Shown here: piece by piece, positions 1-10,722 of the stretch
Layout: each line of letters starts with the position of its first letter
Position numbering within the stretch: the stretch's first letter is position 1
Source of the DNA: Solidesulfovibrio magneticus
Lineage (GTDB): Bacteria > Desulfobacterota > Desulfovibrionia > Desulfovibrionales > Desulfovibrionaceae
Reading direction: 5' to 3'
DNA: 64,000 bases
Assembly (NCBI GenBank): GCA_002482565.1
Contig: DLGG01000138.1
Span: 92,127 to 156,126 of the forward strand
Made by a program: the position numbers and the translations under genes
Notes under the pieces: model-generated
Databases searched by the model: none
Told to the model about the DNA's origin: nothing
Seen by the model: only the letters and a program-made list of their open reading frames with translations

Positions 1-222
1 GGCCTTTTGCAGGTGACCGCGCCGGACGGGATCGAGTTCAAGTCGTCGGCCTGGTATCTCGTCAAGGGAATGATCAGCACCACGGAAGGTGATGGTCTGC
101 CTCCTTCTAATCTCGTGGCGACAGACGCCATTCCCTGTGCCAAGGACTATTGTCAGGATCTCGGTGACGCAACCGCGATAGTGGATGCTAAACTTTCCGC
201 TGCTTTCGGAGGCAAACAATGA
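1..222 (+). CDS. C-terminal fragment of unknown protein (5' cut by window edge)
   Basis: The frame is open from the first base and ends in TGA at 220-222, so the true start lies outside the window. The visible ~73 residues contain two Cys close together (AIPCAKDYCQD) and no motif I recognise. Its stop overlaps the ATG of the next gene (ATGA), so the two are probably translationally coupled and work together. Base composition is more AT-rich than most of the window, which fits an acquired segment. Function unknown. Confidence 0.5.
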   Translation, partial: GLLQVTAPDGIEFKSSAWYLVKGMISTTEGDGLPPSNLVATDAIPCAKDYCQDLGDATAIVDAKLSAAFGGKQ

Positions 223-1244
223 CACTTGGAAGAAAGCAGGCGATAATTGGTGGTTTGGTTCTCGCAACGATTGTTGCCGTTGGTTGGATTGTCGCTGTTC
301 GCTATGCAACAAACATCGCGAAGGACGGCGTTGATGGTTTTATCATAAGACATAATCTTCATGACGTTGTTTCGTATAATGGTATCTATGCTTCACCGTT
401 TGGGAAAGTCAGGCTTGATGGCGTGGCTTTCAAAATCGGTGGTCTCGTCTTTCACTGTGGCGACGTCATGTTCTCGGGTTTAGGGACTGACCGTGACATT
501 CCAAGCAATGTGGACATTGTCTTGTCAAATCTCAATATTCCTACGCTTGATCTTGCTCGGATGGGTAACCCTGTCGCGGCATTCTTTTCAGAAATGGGCT
601 ACACGTCCTTGCAGTGTCAAATTGGGTTGTCTTATCATCTTGATGACAAGGGGAATTTTACCGTCAAAACAACCGGTGATGTCAGCAGGGCTGGCTCTTG
701 GAATTTTAGCTTGCGTTTAGCGAATGTAGAACAGGAAACTTTTTCTGCTCTGGCGGTTCTTCAAAAGCAACTGTCTGCGGTTGTTGATAGTTTTTCTGGC
801 ACTCCTGGACGAATGAAGCGGAAGGGCGCTTCGGATTTTAATGAAAACGATCTTGCCAATTTGTTGGGAGCTGGTTCTCAGTTCGTGAAAGGCCTGTCGG
901 CCATTAAATTTGCAAGTATGGATTTTGTTGTTAACGACTCTGGGATCTATGACAACATGCGTAAGTTGCCAGACGAACCGTTGCCGTCAGGGTCGAACAG
1001 CGTGGTGTCTCGTGCCGGGAAAATGCTTGCCGAAACATCGCTGGTCATGGCGGGGATGGGGCCATCGGCGGCGAGAGAGATAGTGGCGAAGGTCAACGGG
1101 TGGATTGAAAAGGGAGGGGAAATCAGTTTGGCCACGCGACTTGAACACCCGATAGCGCTCATTCGTCCGAGCGTTTCGAGTCCAGAGCCTGTTTTTGACA
1201 GCTTCGAGACATTCTTGGTGGCTACCAAGGCAAAGATACGCTAG
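219..1244 (+). CDS. Hypothetical protein with one N-terminal membrane anchor
   Basis: 341 aa. Residues ~8-28 form a hydrophobic segment (GGLVLATIVAVGWIVAV) that is probably a signal anchor; the rest should be outside the cytoplasm. The body is mixed alpha/beta with no catalytic motif that I recognise. The general shape, a short anchor followed by a long periplasmic domain of repeated beta-type stretches, recalls YdgA/DUF945-like proteins, but that is only a guess. It starts on ATGA overlapping the upstream partial gene. It is visibly AT-richer than the housekeeping genes to the right and lies next to a tRNA gene, suggesting horizontal acquisition. Confidence 0.6.
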   Translation: MTLGRKQAIIGGLVLATIVAVGWIVAVRYATNIAKDGVDGFIIRHNLHDVVSYNGIYASPFGKVRLDGVAFKIGGLVFHCGDVMFSGLGTDRDIPSNVDIVLSNLNIPTLDLARMGNPVAAFFSEMGYTSLQCQIGLSYHLDDKGNFTVKTTGDVSRAGSWNFSLRLANVEQETFSALAVLQKQLSAVVDSFSGTPGRMKRKGASDFNENDLANLLGAGSQFVKGLSAIKFASMDFVVNDSGIYDNMRKLPDEPLPSGSNSVVSRAGKMLAETSLVMAGMGPSAAREIVAKVNGWIEKGGEISLATRLEHPIALIRPSVSSPEPVFDSFETFLVATKAKIR

Positions 1245-1586
1245 ACCCGAGTTTTTATGTGCCGGATCGTTTCTCGCAGGTCGATAGGACCGGCGACTCG
1301 CAAGGTTTTGTCCCTCAACTTTGCGGCTGTTGTTTCTGGACTGGATTCCCAGTCGGCATGAACCGCATCGGGTAACTTTGAACGTCAAGCGCCGGGAAGG
1401 AACGGGAGGGACGCCTGACGCTCATTCTCGGCGTCACGTCCGGCGCGCGTGGCCCACAATGGTTTCATCGCCGACAAAAGGATGTGGTTGGCCAATGCCC
1501 GAGATGCCGCCCGCCAATGGCTTTGGCCCGGGTGCGTATTAGCGTGGGGATTTTTGGGGAGCTGTTGGATGGACTGCGGCAGTGAT
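1245..1586. other. Gene-free stretch between the unknown gene pair and tRNA-Ser
   Basis: About 340 bases with no convincing gene. Short open frames exist on both strands (for example 1321-1542, plus) but none has a ribosome-binding site or a recognisable protein. Composition shifts from AT-richer at the left to GC-rich at the right, consistent with a junction between an inserted segment and the older chromosome. I see no clear terminator, direct repeat of the tRNA end or integrase gene within the window. Confidence 0.4.
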
Positions 1587-1680
1587 TGGCGGAGAGGGTG
1601 GGATTCGAACCCACGTGCAGGCTATTAACCCGCAACCCGATTTCGAGTCGGGCCCGTTACGACCACTTCGGTACCTCTCC
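1587..1680 (-). tRNA. tRNA-Ser (anticodon CGA)
   Basis: Read on the minus strand it gives a GGAGAGG acceptor arm pairing with CCTCTCC, a T arm containing GGTTCGAATCC, a long variable arm typical of class II tRNAs, and an anticodon stem-loop CCCGA-CTCGAAA-TCGGG with anticodon CGA, decoding UCG serine. The discriminator G (1590) and CCA (1587-1589) appear to be genome-encoded. The 3' end faces the AT-richer unknown gene pair at 219-1244, the usual side for tRNA-targeted integration. Confidence 0.95.
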
Positions 1681-1765
1681 GCACAGAGAGCTGGAAGGGA
1701 GTCGGCAAATTATCCTCGGCCCGGCCGCTTGGCAAGCGTTTTTTCGCGTTGGCCGCGAGAGCGCC

Positions 1766-2299
1766 TCAACCCGCGCCGCCGCGCCGCTTTTCCCGGAAAA
1801 AATCCCGGAGCAGCCTGCCGCATTCCTCGGCCCTAATCCCGGACACCACGTCGAAGCGGTGGTTGAAAAAGGGCAGATCCGGGCCAGGCAGCCGGGAATC
1901 GACGACCCCGGTGCGCGGGTCGGTCGCGCCGTAGACGAGCAGGCCCACCCGGGCATGGATCATGGCCCCCAGGCACATGACGCACGGCTCCAGGGTCACG
2001 ACCAGGATCGTGCCGGGCAGCCGGTAATTGCCGACCGTGGCCGCCGCCTGGCGCAAGACCCGCATCTCGGCGTGGGCCGTGGGGTCGCTCGTGGTGATGG
2101 GCGCGTTGCCGGCCCGGGCCAGCAGTTCGCCTTCGGCGGACAGCAAAACCGCGCCCACCGGCGTCTCGCCAAGGGCCGCCGCCGCCCGGGCCTCGTCCAG
2201 GGCCAGGGCCATCACCGCCTCGAAATCCGGCCAGCCCGGCGGCGGGGCAGGCAGTTCGCCCAGGGCGGCGGCGAAGCGTTTGGCGGGGAGCAAGGCCAT
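1766..2299 (-). CDS. tadA: tRNA-adenosine(34) deaminase TadA
   Basis: 177 aa cytidine/adenosine deaminase fold. It deaminates A34 to inosine in tRNA-Arg(ACG). The zinc site is visible as HAE (H76, E78) and PCVMC (C106, C109), with the substrate-loop region around NAPITTSDPTAH. From the ATG at 2299 there is a ~29-residue N-terminal extension compared with short TadA proteins and no obvious Shine-Dalgarno. An internal ATG at 2212 is preceded by GAGG and would give a 148-aa protein of usual length, so the start is uncertain. It is transcribed away from purQ and towards the tRNA-Ser gene. Confidence 0.9.
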   Translation of the reverse strand: MALLPAKRFAAALGELPAPPPGWPDFEAVMALALDEARAAAALGETPVGAVLLSAEGELLARAGNAPITTSDPTAHAEMRVLRQAAATVGNYRLPGTILVVTLEPCVMCLGAMIHARVGLLVYGATDPRTGVVDSRLPGPDLPFFNHRFDVVSGIRAEECGRLLRDFFREKRRGGAG

Positions 2300-2516
2300 G
2301 GCGTGTGTCCGGCTGGCGCGCTTGGCTGGGGAAGCGCGGCGGTTGAGGTTGTTGTTGCGGCGGCACGTTGGCTAAAGGCACAGGGATCGCGGGATTAGTT
2401 AGCCCCTGGTGTTTCCGGCAACACGGCCCCGGGAACGACTCTCTGGGCCGGACTCTGCGCAACACTGCTGCGTCAGGCCACGGCAGCGCGGTGGGAGTCC
2501 TCAAGCCGGCAGGGGC

Positions 2517-2549
2517 AAAAATGGCCCGGCGGGGAATCCCGGCCGGGCC
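2517..2549 (-). terminator. Rho-independent terminator after purQ
   Basis: On the minus strand the arms GGCCCGGC and GCCGGGCC (2542-2549 and 2523-2530 on the plus strand) form a GC-rich hairpin, followed by TTTTT (2521-2517). It sits ~20 bases after the purQ stop. The remaining stretch to tadA (2300-2516) shows several small hairpins but no gene. Confidence 0.7.
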
Positions 2550-2571
2550 GTCGGCTGGCGGAAAAGACCGA

Positions 2572-5190
<2,619 letters not shown>

Positions 5191-5217
5191 CTGGCCCAAG
5201 CGGAAAAAGATTGCACG

Positions 5218-5250
5218 GTCCGGGGAAGGCGGCTTCCCCGGACTTTTTTT
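5218..5250 (+). terminator. Rho-independent terminator after pyrG
   Basis: Perfect 11-bp stem (GTCCGGGGAAG / CTTCCCCGGAC) with a 4-base loop, followed by seven T (5244-5250), 27 bases after the pyrG stop. Confidence 0.95.
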
Positions 5251-5401
5251 GGGCCAAAAGGGTGTACGGCTTGGCAAGGCGCTAAAAACGTTTATCTTCT
5301 GGTCAGGGTGCGGTTTTTCGGCTAGATTGCGCCTGTCGGCGGTCGGGGACATGGCCTTGCGTTCAAACCATGCCGCCGTCGCATCGCAAGAGGAGTCTGT
5401 T

Positions 5402-5938
5402 ATGCCTGAAGACGCCAAGTTGGCCATTGCGCGCGCCCGGGACGTGGAGCTGCTGGTGCTCGATGTCGACGGGGTCATGACCGATGGAGGCATTTACGTC
5501 GATGCCCGGGGCGAGGTGACCAAGCGTTTCCACGTCCACGACGGCCTGGGCATCAAGGCGGCTCAGGCGGCGGGATTGGCCGTGGCTGTCATAAGCGGCC
5601 TGGACAGCCCGGCCGTGGCCGCCCGGATGCGGGAGCTGGGCATCGAGGAATACCACCCCGGCCACTACCGCAAGGTGGGCGTGTTGGAGGGCATCCTGGC
5701 CCGGGCCGGACTGGCCCCGCCTCAGGCCGCCTTTCTCGGCGACGACTGGGTGGACGCCGGCCCCATGGAGCTGGTCGGGCTGCCCATGGCCGTGGCCGAC
5801 GCCCAGCCGGAGATCCTCGATCTGGCCTTGTGGGTGTCGCGGCGCGGGGGAGGGCAGGGCGCGGTGCGCGAAGCCGTGCGCTACATTTTGGCCGCCAAGG
5901 GCCGTCTGGAGGCGGCCTACCAGTGGTTCCTCGGCTGA
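5402..5938 (+). CDS. kdsC: 3-deoxy-D-manno-octulosonate 8-phosphate phosphatase KdsC
   Basis: 178 aa HAD-family (C0 type) phosphatase that releases Kdo from Kdo-8-phosphate for lipopolysaccharide core synthesis. Motif I is LLVLDVDGVMTDG, with the two catalytic Asp near residues 20-22. The motif II Ser lies in AVISGLDS, and the motif III/IV region AAFLGDDWVDAGPM carries the metal-binding Asp pair. ATG 5402 is preceded by AGAGGAG; the longer open frame upstream lacks a site. In related bacteria lptC, lptA and lptB often follow, but here rpoN follows directly. Confidence 0.92.
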   Translation: MPEDAKLAIARARDVELLVLDVDGVMTDGGIYVDARGEVTKRFHVHDGLGIKAAQAAGLAVAVISGLDSPAVAARMRELGIEEYHPGHYRKVGVLEGILARAGLAPPQAAFLGDDWVDAGPMELVGLPMAVADAQPEILDLALWVSRRGGGQGAVREAVRYILAAKGRLEAAYQWFLG

Positions 5939-5955
5939 AGGCCGATTGTGCCGAT

Positions 5956-5990
5956 TGCCACAAGGCTTCAATTGTGGCATGGTTTTTGTT
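5956..5990 (+). terminator. Possible weak terminator between kdsC and rpoN
   Basis: Inverted repeat TGCCACAA (5956-5963) / TTGTGGCA (5972-5979) with an 8-base loop, followed by TGG and five T. The right arm overlaps a sigma-54-like TGGCATG-N4-TTGT element (5975-5989) in which the -12 GC is GT, so this could instead be part of an rpoN promoter. The terminator reading is slightly preferred. Confidence 0.4.
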
Positions 5991-6069
5991 GGGCGGGGTG
6001 GCCCCCGTCCGGGCAAAGCCCACGGACAATTCCCGATAACATCAACGACATTCGAGCACGGCGGTAAGC

Positions 6070-7500
6070 ATGGCCCTGGAACTGCGGCAGCAACTCAAGC
6101 TTTCCCAACAGCTGGTGATGACCCCCCAGCTGCAGCAAGCCATCAAGCTCTTGCAGCTGTCGCGGCTGGAGCTGCTTGAAAGCGTGCAGCAGGAGCTCCT
6201 GGAAAACCCGCTTTTGGAAGAATCCGTCGAGGAGGATCGCCAGCCCGAACGCGTCATGGTCGAGGACAACAATGGCCCCACGGGAGCCGACGCGGCCATG
6301 GAAAAGGAGCTGCTCAAAAACGCCGAGTGGGACGACTACCTCGGCGATTTCGCCAGCACGAGCAAGCAGTCCCTGTCCCGCGATCTGGAAGTGCCCGAGG
6401 AGGGCATGGCTTTCGACGCCCGTCTGGCCTCCAAGCCGTCCCTGGACGGCCATCTTGGCTGGCAGATGCACCTGTCCAATTTTACGGCCAAGGAAGTCGA
6501 GATCGGCGAGACCATCGTCGGCAGCCTCAATTCCTCGGGGTATCTGCGGGCCACAGTGGAGGAAATCGCCGGCATGGCCAACGCCGACCCGGCCCACGTG
6601 GAAAAGGTGCTCCACCGCATCCAGCGCTTTGATCCCGTGGGGGTGGCCGCCCGCACCCCCAGCGAATGCCTGCTCATTCAGATCGAGGTCTACGGCTACG
6701 ACGACCCCATCCTCATCGAACTGGTGCGCGAGCACCTCGAGGACCTCGAAAAGAAGCGTTACAAGCCCCTGGCCAAGAAATTTCACCTGACCATGGAAAA
6801 GCTCAAGGAATACCTGGAGCTGATCCAGACCCTCGATCCCATGCCCGGGGCCAGCTACGGTTCGGGGGACCCGATCTACGTCAGCCCCGACGCCTTCGTC
6901 TACAAATACGGAGAGGACTTCGTCATCCTGCTCAACGAGGAAGGGATGCCGCGCCTGGGGCTCAACATGTCCTACACCGACGGCAGCCTGCCGCGTAACG
7001 ACAAGGACAAGGACTATCTTCAGGACAAGATGCGTTCGGCCATGTGGCTCATGAAGAGCCTGTATCAGCGCCAGCGCACGCTGTATAAGGTCCTGGAGAG
7101 CATCGTGAAGTTTCAGCGCGGGTTTTTCGAGGACGGCGTGACCCGGCTACGGCCGCTGATCCTCAAGGACGTGGCCGACGACATCAGCATGCACGAGTCC
7201 ACCGTCAGCCGCATCACGTCCAACAAGTACGTGGCCACGCCCCACGGCATTTTCGAGCTCAAGTTCTTTTTCAACAGCGCCCTGGAGCTCGACGACGGCG
7301 GCACGGTGGGCTCCGAGTCGGTCAAGGCCATGATCAAGCGGATTATTTCCGGCGAGAACGCCAAGAAGCCCATCAGCGACGAGGCCATCGCCGACATGCT
7401 CAAGGATGAGCTGCAAATCAACATCGCCCGGCGAACCGTGGCCAAGTATCGCACGGCCATGGGAATCGAGTCGTCTTCGAAGCGCAAGGCGGTTTTCTGA
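6070..7500 (+). CDS. rpoN: RNA polymerase sigma-54 factor RpoN
   Basis: 476 aa, normal length. The Gln/Leu-rich activator-interacting region I is at residues 1-50 (MALELRQQLKLSQQLVMTPQ), the core-binding domain at ~100-300, and a HTH around ISMHESTVSRITSNKYV. The RpoN box ARRTVAKYR (residues 453-461) contacts the -24 promoter element. It should direct transcription from the TGGCACG-N4-TTGC promoters seen elsewhere in the window. hpf and ptsN follow immediately, the usual rpoN neighbourhood. Confidence 0.97.
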   Translation: MALELRQQLKLSQQLVMTPQLQQAIKLLQLSRLELLESVQQELLENPLLEESVEEDRQPERVMVEDNNGPTGADAAMEKELLKNAEWDDYLGDFASTSKQSLSRDLEVPEEGMAFDARLASKPSLDGHLGWQMHLSNFTAKEVEIGETIVGSLNSSGYLRATVEEIAGMANADPAHVEKVLHRIQRFDPVGVAARTPSECLLIQIEVYGYDDPILIELVREHLEDLEKKRYKPLAKKFHLTMEKLKEYLELIQTLDPMPGASYGSGDPIYVSPDAFVYKYGEDFVILLNEEGMPRLGLNMSYTDGSLPRNDKDKDYLQDKMRSAMWLMKSLYQRQRTLYKVLESIVKFQRGFFEDGVTRLRPLILKDVADDISMHESTVSRITSNKYVATPHGIFELKFFFNSALELDDGGTVGSESVKAMIKRIISGENAKKPISDEAIADMLKDELQINIARRTVAKYRTAMGIESSSKRKAVF

Positions 7501-7550
7501 TGCTTCGGGCCGGGTTTCCGGCCCCTCACCACGCCAGCCTGGAGGATTCT

Positions 7551-8099
7551 ATGAACATCACCTTTAATTTCAAGAATTTCGAGCCGTCTGATCATTTGCG
7601 CGATTATGCCAAGAAGCGCTTTGAAAAGCTTGGCAAGTACACCTCGTCCACCGACGCCTCGGAAGTCCAGGTCAACCTGGCCGTGGAAAAGACCCGGCAG
7701 ATGGCCGACGTCATCTTCCTGGCCGACAATATGCACATCTCCGCCCATGAGACCTCCGAGGACATGTACTCCACCATCGACCTGATCCTCGACAAGGTCG
7801 AGGCCCAGGCCAAGAAGTTCCGCGAGAAGCAAAAGGACCGCCGCCGCCAGACCGTGGAGCAGGTCCGCATGGACGTCATCAGCATCAGCGAGGACGCCGC
7901 CGGCGGCCGCGTGCCCACCATCATCGAAACCGACGAGTACCAGCCCAAGCCCATGGCCGTGGAAGAAGCCGCCATGCAGCTTGAGGCCCTCAAGTACGAA
8001 TTCCTGGTGTTCATCAACTCCGAAACCGAACGGCCCAATGTCATCTACCGCCTGCGCAACGGCGACTTCGGCCTCATCGATCCTGGAACGGGCGCTTAA
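7551..8099 (+). CDS. hpf: Long-form ribosome hibernation-promoting factor
   Basis: 182 aa. The N-terminal S30Ae/YfiA domain (1-~100) binds the small subunit at the mRNA/tRNA channel; after a linker, the C-terminal domain (from ~125, PKPMAVEEAAMQLEALKYEFLVF and after) is the dimerisation module that joins two 70S ribosomes into 100S particles. ATG 7551 is preceded by GGAGGATT; the frame open from 7500 lacks support. It sits between rpoN and ptsN, and its stop codon abuts the ptsN start. Confidence 0.94.
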   Translation: MNITFNFKNFEPSDHLRDYAKKRFEKLGKYTSSTDASEVQVNLAVEKTRQMADVIFLADNMHISAHETSEDMYSTIDLILDKVEAQAKKFREKQKDRRRQTVEQVRMDVISISEDAAGGRVPTIIETDEYQPKPMAVEEAAMQLEALKYEFLVFINSETERPNVIYRLRNGDFGLIDPGTGA

Positions 8100-8549
8100 A
8101 TGCGGTTAGAGGACTATCTCCAGCCCGAGTTCGTCATCGGGAATCTTGCGTCGGAGTCCAAGTCCGAGGTGTTGGCCGAACTCGTGGCCCCCATCAAGAA
8201 GCAGTGGCCCGATTTCGACGCCAAACGCGCCCACCAGGTGCTGCTCGACCGGGAGAACCTGGGCACCACGGGCATCGGCGACGGGGTGGCCATTCCCCAC
8301 GGCAAGATGGAGAGCCTCGAACGCATCGTCATCGTCGTCGGGAGAAGCCTTGCGGGCGTCAGCTTCGATGCGCTGGACTTCAAGCCCTGCCGCATCTTCT
8401 TCCTGGTGCTCGCGCCCGAGCATGTCGCGGGCCTGCATTTGCGCATCCTGGCCCACATCTCGCGGCTTTTGTCCGATGAATCCTTCCGGCGGGCCTTTTT
8501 GGCCGCCGAAACCGACGAGGCCTTGCGGCAGGTGCTTGCCGCCGCCTAA
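8100..8549 (+). CDS. ptsN: PTS IIA-like nitrogen-regulatory protein PtsN (EIIA-Ntr)
   Basis: 149 aa EIIA of the fructose/mannitol fold. The phosphorylatable His is in the GIGDGVAIPHGK motif (His67). It takes phosphate from NPr/HPr in a regulatory relay and is thought to sense nitrogen/energy state rather than transport sugar. It starts on the base directly after the hpf TAA, so translation is likely coupled. A stable hairpin follows. Confidence 0.95.
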   Translation: MRLEDYLQPEFVIGNLASESKSEVLAELVAPIKKQWPDFDAKRAHQVLLDRENLGTTGIGDGVAIPHGKMESLERIVIVVGRSLAGVSFDALDFKPCRIFFLVLAPEHVAGLHLRILAHISRLLSDESFRRAFLAAETDEALRQVLAAA

Positions 8550-8566
8550 GGCTCCCTGAAAAAACG

Positions 8567-8610
8567 TTTCCCGCGCGTTTGCCGTCACACAAACGCGCGG
8601 GAAATTTGTT
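8567..8610 (+). terminator. Hairpin terminator after ptsN
   Basis: 15-bp perfect stem TTTCCCGCGCGTTTG / CAAACGCGCGGGAAA (8567-8581 / 8590-8604) followed by TTTGTT. The short interrupted T tract may allow partial readthrough into rapZ, 28 bases later. Confidence 0.75.
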
Positions 8611-8637
8611 AAGCCCTTGGGCCGGAAGGTGAACGCC

Positions 8638-9525
8638 ATGGAAAACGCGGCCAGGGAACTCCCCGTCGTCATCTTGACCGGCCTGTCCGGGTCCGGAAAA
8701 TCCACCGCCCTTCGCGTCTTTGAGGACCTGGGTTTTTTTTGCGTGGACGGGTTGCCGGTCAGCCTCGTGCCCAAGCTCATGAGCCTTTTCGACGACAAGG
8801 GCGGCCAGCGCTACAAGGGCCTGGCCCTGGGCATGGACGTGCGCCAAGCCGACCTCGACACCGACTGGGGCGCGACCCTGGCCGAGGTGCGGCGCAAACA
8901 GGATCTCACCCAGATCATCTTTTTCGAGGCCGACAACGGCGAGATCATTCGCCGCTACGCCACCACCCGCCGGCCCCACCCCTTGGAAAGCGCCGAAATG
9001 GGCCTGGAACAGGCCGCCCTGGCCGAGCGTGAACGGATGCGGCCCCTGCGCGACGCCGCCGACATGGTGCTGGACACCACCCATTTCACCATCCACGACC
9101 TGCGTCGCAAGCTCCAGGAGAAATGGGCCTCCATCCGGCCCACCGCCGGAACCCTCAAGGTCCATGTCATGAGCTTCGGCTTCAAGTACGGCCCACCCTC
9201 CGAGGCCGACATGGTCTTTGACCTGCGCTTTCTGCCCAATCCCTATTTCGACAAGGATCTGCGCGAACGCACGGGCAAGGAAGCGGCGGTGCGCGATTAC
9301 GTCCTGGCCGAGGACCCGGGCCGGGAGTTCTTGCGTCGGTTGACCGAATTCCTGCTCTATCTCCTGCCGCTCTACGCCAAGGAAGGGCGTTACCGCCTGA
9401 CCCTGGCCTTTGGCTGCACCGGCGGCCGCCACCGTTCGGTGGCCGTGGCCGAGTCGGTCTTTGACACGCTCTCCAAGGCTGGCTACAATATCTCCCTTGA
9501 ACATCGGCACATTGAACGCGGCTAG
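8638..9525 (+). CDS. rapZ: RNase adapter / nucleotide-binding protein RapZ
   Basis: 295 aa. P-loop GLSGSGKST at residues ~14-22 and Walker B-like region near DNGEIIRRY. The C-terminal RNA-binding domain contains KVHVMSFGFKYGPP and the FGCTGGRHRSV motif. In enterobacteria RapZ guides RNase E to the GlmZ sRNA and controls glmS; outside that group its target is unknown. ATG 8638 has GGAAGG upstream; a TTG at 8617 is also in frame. It lies between ptsN and PTS EIIA, as in many proteobacteria. Confidence 0.94.
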   Translation: MENAARELPVVILTGLSGSGKSTALRVFEDLGFFCVDGLPVSLVPKLMSLFDDKGGQRYKGLALGMDVRQADLDTDWGATLAEVRRKQDLTQIIFFEADNGEIIRRYATTRRPHPLESAEMGLEQAALAERERMRPLRDAADMVLDTTHFTIHDLRRKLQEKWASIRPTAGTLKVHVMSFGFKYGPPSEADMVFDLRFLPNPYFDKDLRERTGKEAAVRDYVLAEDPGREFLRRLTEFLLYLLPLYAKEGRYRLTLAFGCTGGRHRSVAVAESVFDTLSKAGYNISLEHRHIERG

Positions 9526-9781
9526 GCCGCACGACTCCAACGCCGCGGCAACAGGGTTCGCCGGCGAGAGCGGCGGGGCGGTTTTTCCGGCCCAGGGCTT
9601 TCACGCTTGGGATGGCGTCGCTGTCCCGGTCGGCGGCCGTGCTGGCCCGGCAGGCTGTTCAAGGCGCGTTATCGTGTGAGGGCTTGGGCTTCCGTGCGGC
9701 GCGGCCGGACCGGAAGCGGGATGCAATGCCGGCGGTTTCAAACCGTCAAGACGGGGGCGACATGCTCCGGGATGCCTGTCT

Positions 9782-10219
9782 ATGAATGCCGAGTCCCCCA
9801 AGGACGCGCCTGTTGGCGTGGTGGTCGTCACCCACACCGACTACGGGTCGCGGCTCATTGCCGCCGCCGAGTTCATCCTCGGCCCCCAGCAGCACTGCCA
9901 GGCCGTCAGCGTCGATCTGACCAAGGCCGTGGACGAATCCCTGGCCGCGCTCAAGGCCGCCATCAAGGACACCGACCAGGGCGGCGGGGTGCTGGTGCTG
10001 ACCGACATGTTCGGCGGCACGCCCACCAACATGAGCCTGTCGCTTCTGGGTTCGGGCCAGCTTGAGGTCCTCACCGGCGTCAATCTGCCCATGCTCATCA
10101 AAATTCTGGGTGCGCGCACCCGTCCCCTGCAAACCCTGGCCGTGGAGGCCAAGCAGGCCGGTTGCCAGGGAATCGTCGTGGCCGGCGAGGTGCTGCGCAA
10201 AAAGGTGGCCGAGGGGTAG
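9782..10219 (+). CDS. PTS mannose-family EIIA component
   Basis: 145 aa. The N-terminal VVVVTHTDYGSRLI carries the phosphorylatable His18, and LTDMFGGTPTNMS is the second family signature. It accepts phosphate from HPr and passes it to EIIB. It is separated from rapZ by ~255 bases with no gene and no strong Shine-Dalgarno before ATG 9782. EIIB begins two bases after its stop. With EIIB and EIIC this would form a mannose-class permease, but no EIID gene is seen here, so its role may be regulatory or EIID may be elsewhere. Confidence 0.93.
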   Translation: MNAESPKDAPVGVVVVTHTDYGSRLIAAAEFILGPQQHCQAVSVDLTKAVDESLAALKAAIKDTDQGGGVLVLTDMFGGTPTNMSLSLLGSGQLEVLTGVNLPMLIKILGARTRPLQTLAVEAKQAGCQGIVVAGEVLRKKVAEG

Positions 10220-10221
10220 CC

Positions 10222-10680
10222 ATGGCCTTCGTGCGCATCGACAACCGCCTCGTTCACGGGCAGATCATCGAGACCTGGCTGCCCTTTACCCACGCCAGCC
10301 GGATCGTGGTGGTCAACGACGACCTGGCCGCCGATCATCTCCGCCAGGAGATCATGTCCCTGGCCATCCCCGACGGCGTGGCCATCATGTTTTTGCCCGT
10401 GGCCGATCTGGCCGGCTATTTCAGCCACGCGCCCCTGGATTTGCCCGAAGCGCTGATCCTTTTCGCCAGTTGTCGCGATGCCCAGGCCGCCTACGAACAT
10501 GGGTTCGATTTCGCCAACTTGAACCTTGGCAACCTCCACTACGCCCCGGGCAAGCGGCAAGTCTGTCCCCATGTGGCCCTGTCCAAGGAAGACGAATCCT
10601 GCCTGGATTTTTTCCGGGACAAGGGCGTGCGGCTGGACTACCGTTGCGTGCCGGGCGACCCGGCTCAGCCCAGGATCTGA
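10222..10680 (+). CDS. PTS mannose-family EIIB component
   Basis: 152 aa. The IDNRLVHGQIIETW motif near the N-terminus carries the active-site His12 that is phosphorylated by EIIA and donates to the sugar. ATG 10222 follows the EIIA stop by two bases; a longer frame beginning inside EIIA is not needed. It is somewhat shorter than typical ~165 aa EIIB proteins. It is followed by the frame-split EIIC gene. Confidence 0.93.
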   Translation: MAFVRIDNRLVHGQIIETWLPFTHASRIVVVNDDLAADHLRQEIMSLAIPDGVAIMFLPVADLAGYFSHAPLDLPEALILFASCRDAQAAYEHGFDFANLNLGNLHYAPGKRQVCPHVALSKEDESCLDFFRDKGVRLDYRCVPGDPAQPRI

Positions 10681-10722
10681 CGCGACGGCCGACCCAATGG
10701 TAACCCACGCGAGACCCATGCC

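Noticed and set aside
1321..1542. 73-aa plus-strand frame between the unknown gene pair and tRNA-Ser
   Set aside because: No ribosome-binding site, no hydrophobic or motif content, and the composition looks non-coding.
2381..2510. Possible SRP (4.5S) RNA near tadA, suggested by a GTCAGGCC segment and hairpins
   Set aside because: The conserved GGAAGGnAGCA apical core is missing on both strands, so I could not support an SRP RNA call.
5975..5990. Sigma-54 promoter before rpoN
   Set aside because: The -12 element is TTGT, not TTGC, and the same bases form the right arm of a hairpin followed by T; evidence is too mixed to call a promoter.
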